64,000 nucleotides of DNA. Origin: Natrinema salinisoli. Its GTDB lineage: Archaea; Halobacteriota; Halobacteria; Halobacteriales; Natrialbaceae. Under the pieces are notes generated by a model that worked only from the letters and a program-made list of their open reading frames with translations, made no database searches and was not told the origin of the DNA. The position numbers and the translations under genes are program-made. The stretch is taken from NCBI RefSeq assembly GCF_020405205.1, contig NZ_CP084469.1:3968001-4032000 (forward strand). The letters run 5' to 3'. How positions within the stretch are numbered: position 1 is the stretch's first letter; every line of letters starts with the position of its first letter. Below are positions 1 to 8,071 of this stretch, piece after piece.

Positions 1-136
1 TGAGGAACACGATGTACGCGAGCCCGTTGTCCCGATCCCGGTAGGCGATGGCCGTCGCCAGATACGGATAGGACGTCAGGACGACGAGAAGAGCCCCAGC
101 TGCGAGCGCGACGGGAACCAACTGGGAGACGTTCAT
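1..136 (-). CDS. Membrane protein, N-terminal part only
   Basis: The reverse strand opens with ATG at 136 and stays open to the window edge, giving 45 residues that begin MNVSQLVPVALAAGALLVVL. This is a hydrophobic first helix followed by a short polar loop and the start of a second helix. Haloarchaeal sensor kinases and other multi-helix proteins can start this way, but too little is visible to assign a family. It diverges from tyrA, so the bases between 137 and 299 must hold both promoters. Confidence 0.5.
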   Translation of the reverse strand, partial: MNVSQLVPVALAAGALLVVLTSYPYLATAIAYRDRDNGLAYIVFL

Positions 137-299
137 ACGACAACACTCCGTGGAGGTAACTTGTATATTCCGACGGTTCACCGGCACCCTCTCGAGCGGT
201 CGGCGGGTGGTGGCGATCCCGTTCCGCTCGAGCGAGCTGACAGTCGTGCGAGTCGGTCGATCGAACGGCTTTTGCAACGCCGGCAGGTAGAAGCGGGCA

Positions 300-1082
300 A
301 TGGACGTACTGATCGTCGGCGCGGGGTCGATGGGGACGTGGTTCGGGGAGGCCGTCGACGCCCGAGTTACGTTCGCCGACGTCGACCGGGAGGTGGCGGC
401 AGCCGCGGCCGAACGGGTTGGGGGCGACGTGACCGACCTCGAGGCCGGGACGACGTACGATATCGTCTGCCTCGCGGTCCCGATGACCCACGTGACCGAC
501 GCGATCGCCGAGCAAGCAGCGCGTGCCGAGCGGGCGGTCGTCGACGTCTCGGGCGTGATGGAACCCGCGATCGAGGCCATGCGGCGTCACGTCCCCGACC
601 TGGAACGGGCGAGCCTGCACCCGCTCTTCGCACCCGAGCGCGCCCCCGGCTCGATCGCGGTCGTCCGGGATCGATCGGGGCCGGTAACGGACGAGCTCCT
701 CGCGGCCCTCGAAGCGCGCGGAAACGAGTTACTCGAGACGACGGCCGTCGACCACGACGAGGCCATGGAATCGGTACAGGCGGCCGCCCACGCCGCCGTC
801 CTCTCCTTCGCACTGGCTGCGGAGTCGGTTCCCGACGGGTTCGAGACGCCGATCTACGACGGGCTCCGACAACTCGTCAGACAGGTGACCGGCGGCACGC
901 CGCGAGTCTACGCCGACATTCAGGAAACATACGACGGTGCGGAGGCGGTCGCCGACGCCGCTGCCGCGATCGCGGCCGCCGACGCCGACGAACTCGAGGC
1001 GCTATACCGGGAGGCGACGGCGGGCTGGCAGGAGCAACGGGACGATCGACGCGACGTCGAATCCGAGGAGGATTCCGAATGA
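300..1082 (+). CDS. tyrA: Prephenate dehydrogenase
   Basis: 260 residues. It should oxidise prephenate to 4-hydroxyphenylpyruvate with NAD(P)+ in tyrosine synthesis in the cytoplasm. The N-terminus is a Rossmann fold with GAGSMG at about residues 7-12 and an Asp ending the second strand (DVDRE). The middle has the family's VVDVSGVMEP and LHPLFAPE segments, and the rest is helical. There is no chorismate mutase or ACT domain, so this is the short monofunctional archaeal form. The ATG lies just before the Rossmann strand. The stop overlaps the next start (ATGA at 1079-1082), so it is likely co-translated with the downstream methyltransferase. Confidence 0.88.
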   Translation: MDVLIVGAGSMGTWFGEAVDARVTFADVDREVAAAAAERVGGDVTDLEAGTTYDIVCLAVPMTHVTDAIAEQAARAERAVVDVSGVMEPAIEAMRRHVPDLERASLHPLFAPERAPGSIAVVRDRSGPVTDELLAALEARGNELLETTAVDHDEAMESVQAAAHAAVLSFALAAESVPDGFETPIYDGLRQLVRQVTGGTPRVYADIQETYDGAEAVADAAAAIAAADADELEALYREATAGWQEQRDDRRDVESEEDSE

Positions 1083-2635
1083 CCGATCAACGAGAATCGA
1101 TTCGATCGAACGCGAAGTACCTGCGCAACGTCCGCCCGGTCGACCCCGACGAGATCTGCGAGTACGTCGAGGGAACCCCCCATCCCGCAGTCGTTCGACA
1201 ACATCTCCGCGAGGACGCCGCCGATCTCGGCCTGATCGAGCGCGACGACGGTACCTTCGTCCCCGTCGACGACGACCCGGTCGGTCCGCGCCGGGGGCCA
1301 GTCGAGCGGTTTCCGACCGAATACGAACGTCGACTCGAGGACCTGCTGGTCGACCGCTACGGCCCGAACTGGGAAGACGGCGCGTCCGGCGACCTGCTCC
1401 GGTCGACGATCCGCCGGTTCAAAGCCGACTATCTCGACGGCCGAGCCGTGGAGTACGACGACGACGTCGCGGCGGGGTACGCGATCTACCACCTGCCGGG
1501 CTACTACGCGGCGATCCAGTACGCGCTCGACGACCTCGCGGATCGCGGACTGCTCGGCCGCAACCTGCGCGTCCTCGACGTCGGTGCGGGCGTGGGCGGC
1601 CCCGCCCTCGGGCTCTGTGACTACCTCCCCGACGACGCCCTGATCGAGTACCACGCGGTCGAGCCGAGCGCGGCCGCGGACGTGCTCGAGGAACTCCTCG
1701 CGGAGACGGGCCGGAACGTCCACCCGACGGTTCACAGGACGACCGCGGAGGAGTTCGACGCGAGTGACGCTCTCACCGGCGACGATGACGGATTCGATCC
1801 GACCACACCGGGCGACGGCTTCGACCTCGTCCTCGCCTGTAACGTCCTGAGCGAACTCGACGATCCGATCGCAGTCGCGCGATCGCTCCTCGAGACGCTC
1901 GCACCGGAGGGTACCTTCCTCGCGATGGCGCCCGCGGACAAGAACACGAGCGTGCAGTTGCGCGAGGTCGAACGGGAACTCGAGGGCGAGCGACTCTGGG
2001 AGCGGTCGGCGGTCGATTTCGACGAGCCGGATGACGAGAGCCCGAGACGCTACCGACGCGGCGAGGTAACGGTTTACGGCCCCGCGGTTCGGCTCTGGCC
2101 CGGCGAAACCCCCTCGGATCGGGGCTGGTCGTTCGACGTCCGACCGGATCTGGCGGTCCCGTCGGTGCAGCGGCGGCTCGACGAGGCCGCGCCGAGCGAC
2201 GACGACGAGCACGCGCCGGGCGAGTTCGTCAACGTCGACGTGCAGTTTTCGTACTCGCAGCTTCGGCTCGACGGCCGTCGGCGGATCGACATGGCGCTCG
2301 AGACGAACGAGTGGGCGAAGATGGCCGACATGGAGCGCCACGTCACCGAGCGGATCGATCTGATCGCGGCGAAGCTCAGCCGGTCGCTCTCCGACGATGG
2401 GGCCGCCGGTCGCGGCAGCGGACGGTCGAACCCCCTGTTCAAGATCAGCGACGGCAGCGAGGCCACCGATCACTACGCCGTCGTCACGAAGGAAACCGCA
2501 CTCAACCGGCCGCTGCTCGAGGCCGACTACGGCGACGTCTGTTCGTTCGAAAACGTCCTCGCGCTCTGGAACGACGACGAGGGGGCGTACAATCTGGTCG
2601 TCGACGGAGAGACGATCGTCGATCGGATCGCGTGA
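1079..2635 (+). CDS. Rsm22-like small-subunit methyltransferase
   Basis: 518 residues. The frame is open far upstream, but the ATG at 1079 overlaps the tyrA stop and the protein upstream of it is arginine-rich shadow. Residues 1-80 form a small winged-helix-like region. The SAM-binding motif VLDVGAGVGGPALGL lies near 165, and NVLSELDDP follows, the segment that marks Rsm22-type ribosomal methyltransferases. The C-terminal 200 residues resemble the beta-rich tail of that family. Rsm22 proteins methylate or assist the small ribosomal subunit. The cysteine cluster of the mitochondrial Fe-S members is not seen here; only four scattered Cys are present. Substrate is inferred from family only. Confidence 0.75.
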   Translation: MTDQRESIRSNAKYLRNVRPVDPDEICEYVEGTPHPAVVRQHLREDAADLGLIERDDGTFVPVDDDPVGPRRGPVERFPTEYERRLEDLLVDRYGPNWEDGASGDLLRSTIRRFKADYLDGRAVEYDDDVAAGYAIYHLPGYYAAIQYALDDLADRGLLGRNLRVLDVGAGVGGPALGLCDYLPDDALIEYHAVEPSAAADVLEELLAETGRNVHPTVHRTTAEEFDASDALTGDDDGFDPTTPGDGFDLVLACNVLSELDDPIAVARSLLETLAPEGTFLAMAPADKNTSVQLREVERELEGERLWERSAVDFDEPDDESPRRYRRGEVTVYGPAVRLWPGETPSDRGWSFDVRPDLAVPSVQRRLDEAAPSDDDEHAPGEFVNVDVQFSYSQLRLDGRRRIDMALETNEWAKMADMERHVTERIDLIAAKLSRSLSDDGAAGRGSGRSNPLFKISDGSEATDHYAVVTKETALNRPLLEADYGDVCSFENVLALWNDDEGAYNLVVDGETIVDRIA

Positions 2636-2682
2636 GACGGGAAAGCGGTGGGCTTTTCGCGACGCCGGCCAACCGGCACGAC

Positions 2683-3489
2683 ATGAGCGACGACCTCGAG
2701 ATCCTGTTGACCAACGACGACGGGATCGACAGCACCGGTATCAGGGCGCTGTACGATACCCTTTCGGACCACGCCAACGTGACCGTCGTCGCCCCGGCCG
2801 ACGACCGAAGCGCCTGCGGCCGGTCGCTCTCACACGAGGTCGACGTCGACGAGCGAGAACTGGGATATGCGGTCCACGGAACGCCCGCCGACTGCGTGGT
2901 CGCCGGCCTCGCCGAACTCGGCCCGTTCCCCGACCTAGTCGTCGCGGGCTGTAACAAGGGCGCGAACCTCGGCGAATACGTCCTCGGACGGTCGGGCACG
3001 ATCAGTGCAGCCGTCGAGGCCGCCTTCTTCGACGTTCCCGCCATCGCGACGTCGCTGTACGTGCCCGTCGACGACACGCCGTTCGACGAGGTCGAGGTGA
3101 CGGCCGAGGAGTACGCCGAAGCTACACGCGTGACGAGCTATCTGGCCGAGCACGCGCTCGAGGCGGGCGTGTTCGACCACGCAGCCTATCTCAACGTCAA
3201 CGTTCCCCTGCCGGACGGCGAGCCCGCCCCCATCGAAATCACGCGCCCCTCGAAGCGCTACGAGATGGACGCCGAACGCGACGGTGCACGCGTCACGCTC
3301 CACGACCGCGTCTGGAACGACATGGATCCCGACTCGCTCCCCGACCCCGAGGGAACCGACCGCCGCGCCGTCGTCGAGGGGCGCATCAGCGTCTCGCCGC
3401 TGACCGCACCCCATTCGACGAACCACCACGATGCGCTCGACGCACTCGCCAGATCCTACCGTGAGACCGTGGAGCCGACCGACGGCTGA
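2683..3489 (+). CDS. surE: 5'/3'-nucleotidase SurE
   Basis: 268 residues, the usual size for SurE. The metal site LLTNDDGIDSTGI is at residues 8-20, with the second family block APADDRSACGRSLS near 40 and a VVAGCNKGANLG segment that matches the S-G-x-N-x-G block of the family. SurE removes phosphate from nucleoside monophosphates and is a stationary-phase and housekeeping phosphatase. The ATG at 2683 starts the first beta strand; the longer open frame upstream reads as shadow of the previous gene. It is separated by 47 bases from the methyltransferase and probably belongs to the same transcript. Confidence 0.9.
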   Translation: MSDDLEILLTNDDGIDSTGIRALYDTLSDHANVTVVAPADDRSACGRSLSHEVDVDERELGYAVHGTPADCVVAGLAELGPFPDLVVAGCNKGANLGEYVLGRSGTISAAVEAAFFDVPAIATSLYVPVDDTPFDEVEVTAEEYAEATRVTSYLAEHALEAGVFDHAAYLNVNVPLPDGEPAPIEITRPSKRYEMDAERDGARVTLHDRVWNDMDPDSLPDPEGTDRRAVVEGRISVSPLTAPHSTNHHDALDALARSYRETVEPTDG

Positions 3490-3835
3490 GGACCGCGCCG
3501 ATCCGACGCAGTAGCGCTCGAGAGTTCCTCTCCGAGCCGCGACGCGGCCACGAACGATCTCTCGGGACGACTCGAATCGACGAAACCGATGACTACCGGA
3601 GTGTCACGCGCGTAGCACGTGTCTTTACGGGGCCGCTTTCCGGTTGTCGACGAGCCTGTCGGTCGCAGAAAGTGATAACAGACTTGCGGGTCGCAAGGTC
3701 GCCGCTATTCGAGCCTCGCACCGTCACGATAGTCACGGCGTAACCAACGGACTCCAAACATGTTATTTGAAGAGCATAAAAGCAAGGTAGGTGGGCGTTC
3801 AAGCTACAACAGTCCCAACGGAGCGTGATTAACAG
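3490..3835. other. Intergenic stretch with a promoter near its right end
   Basis: 346 bases without a convincing gene. The only visible element is an A/T-rich GCATAAAAGC at about 3775-3784, placed to serve as a TATA box for the winged-helix gene at 3836. A 69-codon minus-strand frame here has no recognisable protein character. Confidence 0.4.
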
Positions 3836-4231
3836 ATGGTATTCAATTCACTCTGGGCTCGCCTTTCGTCTCTCTGGAACGGATCGACCAGCGAGTCCCC
3901 ATCGGGTGAGTCCACCGCGACAGCAGCCGATGAACCGAGTACAGACGCCGACGACGAGACGTTGAGCTACGCCGAAGACATCGAATACGGCGTCGACGAA
4001 CGCGAACTCCCCGACGAGGACAAGATTCTCAGATTACTCGTCAAACGCGGCGGCCGCGTCGACCAATCGACCGTCCGGGAGGAAACCGGCTGGTCCCAGG
4101 ACCGTCTCGCCGACGTCATCGATCGCATGGAAGACGACGACCAGATCAGCGCGATTACCGTCGGTCGAAAGCGCGTGATCTGTCGGCGCGGATTCGAACC
4201 GAAAGGCTATCGTGGGCATCTCAACGAGTAA
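3836..4231 (+). CDS. Winged-helix DNA-binding protein
   Basis: 131 residues. The first 60 are a low-complexity Ser/Thr/Asp-rich arm after a short amphipathic start. From about residue 62 the sequence DEDKILRLLVKRGGRVDQSTVREETGWSQDRLADVIDRM reads (in pieces) as a MarR/IclR-like winged helix, followed by a basic wing with VGRKRVICRRG. It is likely a haloarchaeal transcription factor of unknown target. It stands alone, with surE upstream and a small membrane protein downstream, so context gives no function. Confidence 0.7.
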   Translation: MVFNSLWARLSSLWNGSTSESPSGESTATAADEPSTDADDETLSYAEDIEYGVDERELPDEDKILRLLVKRGGRVDQSTVREETGWSQDRLADVIDRMEDDDQISAITVGRKRVICRRGFEPKGYRGHLNE

Positions 4232-4509
4232 CAGCGACCTGTCCGCGACCAGCGATGGGCCCCGTTCCTGACCGGTAGTTCGGCTCGAGCCGCTCGGAAT
4301 CGATCGCCGCTGTTTACTTTCCGGTCGTACCCCAGGCGAGCCCCGAGATCGGACGCGACCAGTAGGTCTCGAGCACCGACCTGCTTTTGCACATTCGAAC
4401 GACCGAACTGATACTGCGCGCTCGTCCACCCTCGGGACACCCCCCTCCATCACGACTGTTTCCTTAGGCAGACCATCACGTTTAAGCGGACGAGTTCCGA
4501 TCACGAGAT

Positions 4510-4638
4510 ATGGACATTAACGAATTCCTCGACGGAGAGTCGCTCACCGGTCGACAGGCGGGACTGGTTTTCATCGGATTCCTCAGTTTCGTCGTCCTTT
4601 CCGGGGTCGCGCTGGTACTGTTCAGAGGACTGTTTTGA
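4510..4638 (+). CDS. Small single-helix membrane protein
   Basis: A 42-residue frame with ATG at 4510 and TGA at 4636-4638. Residues 1-17 are polar (MDINEFLDGESLTGRQAG) and residues 18-38 form one transmembrane helix ending in RGLF. Proteins of this size and layout are common in haloarchaea and are often missed by annotation. No function can be read from it. Support comes from clean hydrophobic patterning and the GC-rich third positions, not from homology. Confidence 0.55.
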   Translation: MDINEFLDGESLTGRQAGLVFIGFLSFVVLSGVALVLFRGLF

Positions 4639-4663
4639 CCGAAATCGAACTCCTCGATCGACT

Positions 4664-5026
4664 CTACTCCTCGAGTTCCGTGTCGTATTCGTACTGATTG
4701 GCAGAGAGCGAATCTGAAAAACTGATATCGAACCCGAGTTCGAACGTATTCGAACTGTCTCCGGTGACCGTCACGTCTCGGCGTTTCGTATAGGTGTCTC
4801 CCCCGGAGATATCGACCTGACCGATCAGCGTGCTGGATTTCGACGAGCCGCTGTCGTTGGTGATCGTGACAGTGAGAACGATATCCCCGAGTGAGGTGGT
4901 CCGAGAGTCGACGTTTTCGATCTCCAATCCGCCGGTAACCCCGCTAAGACTTTCGGAGCATCCCGCCAGCGCTGCTATCGTCGCCACACCTGCTCCCCCG
5001 AGTATCGCCCTTCGACTTGATTGCAT
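4664..5026 (-). CDS. Secreted lipoprotein, function unknown
   Basis: 120 residues. The start MQSSRRAILGGAGVATIAAL carries a twin arginine and is followed by a lipobox LAGC with Cys at about 23, so it should be exported by Tat and anchored by a lipid on the outer face of the membrane. The mature part is Ser/Thr/Asp-rich with alternating beta-strand patterning (VLTVTITNDSGSS), like the Ig-like or FxLYD-type domains common in haloarchaeal lipoproteins. The gene is convergent with the 42-residue membrane protein. Confidence 0.75.
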   Translation of the reverse strand: MQSSRRAILGGAGVATIAALAGCSESLSGVTGGLEIENVDSRTTSLGDIVLTVTITNDSGSSKSSTLIGQVDISGGDTYTKRRDVTVTGDSSNTFELGFDISFSDSLSANQYEYDTELEE

Positions 5027-5584
5027 GATGCTCAGCAGTTATATCCAACTCTCTTGGCCTCTTCGATTACGTCCGCTCCCGTTGGAACTCGTTGTACAGT
5101 CCGGATAGTTTGTTAGCGATTACGATTCGACCGGTGTGCAAGCCGGCCGAATTCGGATAGCAATGCGCGGAAATCGTCGGCCGCCGCTTTCGTTTCGAAC
5201 TTTGTCCGCTCGGTCATTGGTAGGATCCGGTGCCGTGGCGAGCGAACCGGCAGTTTTTCAGCGTCCTCGAGTGGCCGTCGCCGTCGGTCGGCTCAGCCTG
5301 TTGAAGTGAAATTCGATCAGCGACCGACCAGTTGTATGACGAGATGGAAGAGGTCGGAGAGCACCCTCTCCCCTCGGGTTCCACGATCTCCGGCAAGCCC
5401 GGGCGACCGCACTCGCCTCTGCCGACGTCGATTCGCTCTTGGTGTGTGATTGGAATGGATAGAACGATCTCGAGACGGTTCTCAGTCACTATTTAGAAAT
5501 CGACAAATAAGAGACACAGCATCACGAACGCGGTGTAGTAGATTGAGGGAAAAGAATATTTTCGACACAAATGTCTAAGTATAT
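5027..5584. other. Intergenic stretch, possible gene debris
   Basis: 558 bases with no gene I can defend. A 34-codon minus-strand frame (5113-5217) encodes MTERTKFETKAAADDFRALL and then a short tail, which looks protein-like but is isolated. Another minus-strand frame at 5214-5489 has no family signature. Composition turns AT-rich after about 5500, just before the next gene. Confidence 0.35.
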
Positions 5585-5809
5585 ATGGACCCATCGACGC
5601 ATATGGATCGCACTGATTGGTTTCTTGCTCTGATCACGTATCTCTTGGCGGCTCAGATATTTGTGACCGCAGATGGAAATACTACTCCGACATTTATCGT
5701 ACTTTCCGTTTTAGCAATTCTTCTTGGAATTCCATTTTACTTGCTTATTCACACACTGGCTGTAATACTTGAACCACCGGGGAAGCCAATACTAGGTGAT
5801 CGCGAGTGA
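5585..5809 (+). CDS. Small two-helix membrane protein
   Basis: 74 residues from the first ATG, or 68 from the second ATG at 5603 (MDRTDWFLAL). Two hydrophobic helices span about residues 10-30 and 36-62, with a short polar loop and a C-terminal EPPGKPILGDRE. An A/T-rich element (GAATATTTT, 5554-5562) sits about 25-45 bases upstream. Codon use is more AT-rich than the neighbours, and the gene lies between gene debris and an integrase remnant, so it may be cargo left from an integrated element. No family recognised. Confidence 0.5.
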   Translation: MDPSTHMDRTDWFLALITYLLAAQIFVTADGNTTPTFIVLSVLAILLGIPFYLLIHTLAVILEPPGKPILGDRE

Positions 5810-5977
5810 AATCTACTTCTCTGCATGCGATATTTATCCTTGGGCGTCAGTCCCTCGCACGCTACAATTTCGCGGTCAAAAGGCATCGCTTGGTGTCGGT
5901 GATCGCCCCCCGTCTTCGCAGTCCTAACGCTCAACGCAACTCTCCTCGATTGAAGACTGTCCAACGAGCGCGAACCG

Positions 5978-6205
5978 ATGGGTTGTGAGGCGAAAGAATA
6001 CGGCCACTACTCACAGTGTCCGAGCAGCCTCTCCTCGCACACGATCCGGCGAGGGTCGATCACCCACCGGCTCCGCGAGGACTTTCCCGAGAAAATCGTC
6101 AGCGATCGCTGTGACGTGTCCTCGGAAGTCCTCGAGCGCCACTACGACCGGCGTACAGACCGCGAGAAGATGGAACAGCGACGCAACTTCATCGAAGATC
6201 TATAA
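5978..6205 (+). pseudogene. C-terminal remnant of a tyrosine recombinase (integrase)
   Basis: About 75 codons encode the last part of a phage-type integrase. The stretch SSHTIRRGSITHRL carries the HxxR of the catalytic core and LERHYDRRT carries the nucleophilic tyrosine, ending EQRRNFIEDL as haloarchaeal integrases do. An in-frame TGA at 5951-5953 cuts it off upstream, and the N-terminal DNA-binding and core domains are missing. The fragment ends 114 bases from the 3' end of tRNA-Ala, the arrangement left by an element that integrated into the tRNA gene. It should be inactive. Confidence 0.75.
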
Positions 6206-6319
6206 CAGAAACATGACCCAGAAGCAAGCAGCTGTAAGCGTCGACTCACCGGTAGTCGTCAGAACACCCTCAAACAGTCGAATTCACGAAGTAGAGGGTC
6301 TGAAACGCCAATTCAGCGA

Positions 6320-6391
6320 TGGACTCGCCGGGATTTGAACCCGGGGCCTCTCCCATGCCAAGGGAGTGATCTACCCCTGATCTACGAGCCC
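6320..6391 (-). tRNA. tRNA-Ala (anticodon GGC)
   Basis: 72 bases on the minus strand. Acceptor arms GGGCTCG and CGAGTCC pair fully with discriminator A; the T arm reads GGGTTCAAATCCC; the anticodon loop TTGGCAT between CTCCC and GGGAG gives anticodon GGC. CCA is not encoded. The 3' end points at the integrase remnant. Confidence 0.96.
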
Positions 6392-6530
6392 TCGTACGCA
6401 TCTCACAGTTCCCGACGGGAATAGATAAACCCCTCGAATTCCTCGAGTCCCCGTCACGCCTCCACACTCGTCTTCCGAGCCGCACCTCGAGCACCCGACC
6501 AAAACCACGACTACCGATAATTCCAGTAGC

Positions 6531-6547
6531 TATAAGTTATAGTATAG
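6531..6547 (+). promoter_or_regulatory. TATA-rich tract upstream of a hairpin cluster
   Basis: The tract TATAAGTTATAGTATAG is much more AT-rich than its surroundings and lies about 15-30 bases before the first of four hairpins. It could be the promoter of a non-coding RNA, or a distant promoter of the zinc-ribbon gene at 6769. Confidence 0.4.
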
Positions 6548-6553
6548 ACAGTA

Positions 6554-6663
6554 TTCGAACGGAAGCGACGTTTCCGAATCCGCCGCGGGGGCATGCGCCG
6601 AAATGCCCCGGGTGCGACAACACCCGAGACGTGGCTTCCAAACACGACCCGTTTGCAAGCCAT
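6554..6663 (+). ncRNA. Candidate structured RNA with four hairpins
   Basis: Four stems follow one another. They are CGGAA/TTCCG (6560-6564 with 6572-6576), GGGGCAT/ATGCCCC (6588-6594 with 6603-6609), GGGTG/CACCC (6610-6614 with 6621-6625), and a bipartite stem GTGGCTT/AAGCCAT plus CAAAC/GTTTG (6631-6643 with 6651-6663). Three of the four loops contain CGAC. It does not match tRNA, RNase P, SRP, C/D or H/ACA layouts that I can recognise. Strand is inferred from the TATA-like tract before it. It could instead be the structured leader of the gene at 6769. Confidence 0.4.
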
Positions 6664-6768
6664 GATTCAGTTCATCCTACCGCGACATAAACGTCTCGCA
6701 CGACGGCAGTATCGCCAGCACAGGTACACCTCGAGTCGGCCCGCCAACGGTTTCGACGGTGGTCACCG

Positions 6769-6978
6769 ATGACGGACGGCGATCCTCGCTCGTCCGATCC
6801 CGTCGCTACGGGTGACTCCGTCGTTTCCGAGGCCGCCGAGTCCGGGGATCGTCTGATCTTCCCGCCGTGTCCGCGGTGTGGCGAGCGGGTCATCACCGTT
6901 ACGTCTCGCGGGCCGCGGGATCACGTGGCCGGGCCGTGTGGCTGTCAGCTCACTCGCGGCGAAGTGAAGCGACTCTGA
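6769..6978 (+). CDS. Small zinc-ribbon protein
   Basis: 69 residues. The first 38 are a disordered acidic arm. The rest carries CPRCGERVITV at about 41 and CGC near 60, a treble-clef or ribbon-type site with three to four Cys ligands. Such small zinc proteins are abundant in haloarchaea and mostly uncharacterised; roles in RNA or DNA binding or in regulation are possible. The ATG at 6769 directly follows a weakly AT-rich stretch and the hairpin cluster, so it may be regulated by that RNA structure. Confidence 0.65.
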   Translation: MTDGDPRSSDPVATGDSVVSEAAESGDRLIFPPCPRCGERVITVTSRGPRDHVAGPCGCQLTRGEVKRL

Positions 6979-7068
6979 GGTCGCCGTCTCCGATCGACAC
7001 GGCAGTGACCGCCCACCGCTCGGTGGGTTTGCGAACGCTTTTTGCGCGTCCCGCGACGAAACCCGACG

Positions 7069-7770
7069 ATGGCCGGGGATCGGGACCGAACCCACAGTCG
7101 AGACGACGAGCAGGCTCGCCGCGCCGACGTACGCGACACCTACGACCGGATCGCCGACCACTTCGCGTCCACGCGGGAGTACGCCTGGCCGGAAGTCGAG
7201 TCCTTCGTCGAGACCCACGCGACCGGCTCGAGCACCGGCAGCGTCGGCCTCGATCTCGGCTGCGGAAACTGCCGCCACGCCGAGCTCCTCGCCGCGGACC
7301 TCGAGTCCGTCGTCGGCCTCGACGTCAGTCGCGGATTGCTCGAGACGGGCCGGGAGCGAGCGCTCGAGCGCGGGTTCGACGTCGAGCTGGTTCAGGGAGA
7401 CGCTGCGACGCTGCCGCTTGCTGCCGACAGCGTCCACGTTGCAGTCTACGTCGCGACGCTCCACCACCTGCCGACGCGGGCTGCCCGGCGGGCGAGTCTG
7501 GACGAACTCGCGCGCGTGCTCGCCCCCGAGGGCCGCGCACTGGTCAGCGCGTGGTCGACCGCCCACGACCGGTTCGACGAGACCGAGGGGTTCGACACGA
7601 CGGTCGAGTGGACCCTCCCCGGCGGCGAGCCGGTCGACCGCTTCTACCACATCTACTCGCCCGACGAGTTCGAGGCCGATCTCACCGCCAGCGACATCGC
7701 GCTCCGCGAGTGGGAGCTCTCGAGTGGCAACTGCTACGCGACGGTAGCCGGTACGCGGTCGGACGCGTAG
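7069..7770 (+). CDS. SAM-dependent methyltransferase, Trm9/AlkB-type
   Basis: 233 residues from the ATG at 7069; an in-frame ATG at 7042 would add nine basic residues that do not fit the family. VRDTYDRIADHFASTR opens the domain, VGLDLGCGNCRHAELL is the SAM-binding loop, and VYVATLHHLPT is motif IV. LDLGCGNC and LHHLPT are typical of the eukaryotic and archaeal Trm9/ABH8 tRNA wobble-uridine methyltransferase group, so tRNA modification is the best guess. Family membership is clear, substrate is not. Confidence 0.7.
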   Translation: MAGDRDRTHSRDDEQARRADVRDTYDRIADHFASTREYAWPEVESFVETHATGSSTGSVGLDLGCGNCRHAELLAADLESVVGLDVSRGLLETGRERALERGFDVELVQGDAATLPLAADSVHVAVYVATLHHLPTRAARRASLDELARVLAPEGRALVSAWSTAHDRFDETEGFDTTVEWTLPGGEPVDRFYHIYSPDEFEADLTASDIALREWELSSGNCYATVAGTRSDA

Positions 7771-8071
7771 TCGCCATCGGCCCTCCTCACAACCGCGTCG
7801 GCAGGTTTTGGACGTCAGTCCGCGGCTCGAGCGAGTGGGATGCGGACTCGAGACTCGTTTTGAGACTGATGGGTAGTGTCGACCAGAATTCTTGCCGTAT
7901 ATTACCATACGGAACGGATCGGCTGTTTTAACCCGGTCGGACGGTCGAAATTCCTCCCAGTGTCAGCTGCTGGGAACGGAACAAAATGGAGTAAAACGAT
8001 CGAAATGGACGTTAACTCCGTTAAGTACGTTCAGGTTTTATGAACGTCTCGCCGCCAGACCCGGATGCGCT
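7771..8071. other. Intergenic stretch with palindrome and TATA element
   Basis: 301 bases. It contains a 6-bp palindrome CCGTAT/ATACGG with a 6-base spacer (7895-7912), of operator size, and an AT element GGTTTTATG at 8035-8043 about 30 bases before the propeller gene start. Otherwise nothing is recognisable. Confidence 0.4.

Larger units (their letters stand above)
6392..6768. other. Intergenic stretch between tRNA-Ala and the zinc-ribbon gene
   Basis: 377 bases. The left part must hold the tRNA promoter. The middle is the AT-rich tract and hairpin cluster described separately. The right part, 6664-6768, has no further recognisable element. Confidence 0.5.

Noticed and set aside
161-1078. 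Plus-strand frame preceding the Rsm22-like start
   Set aside because: Translation is arginine-rich and overlaps tyrA, and the true start overlaps the tyrA stop.
5214-5489. 91-codon minus-strand frame between the lipoprotein and membrane protein
   Set aside because: No family signature, no promoter, and poor amino-acid pattern.
6270-6494. Minus-strand frame across tRNA-Ala
   Set aside because: It includes the whole tRNA gene and has no protein features.
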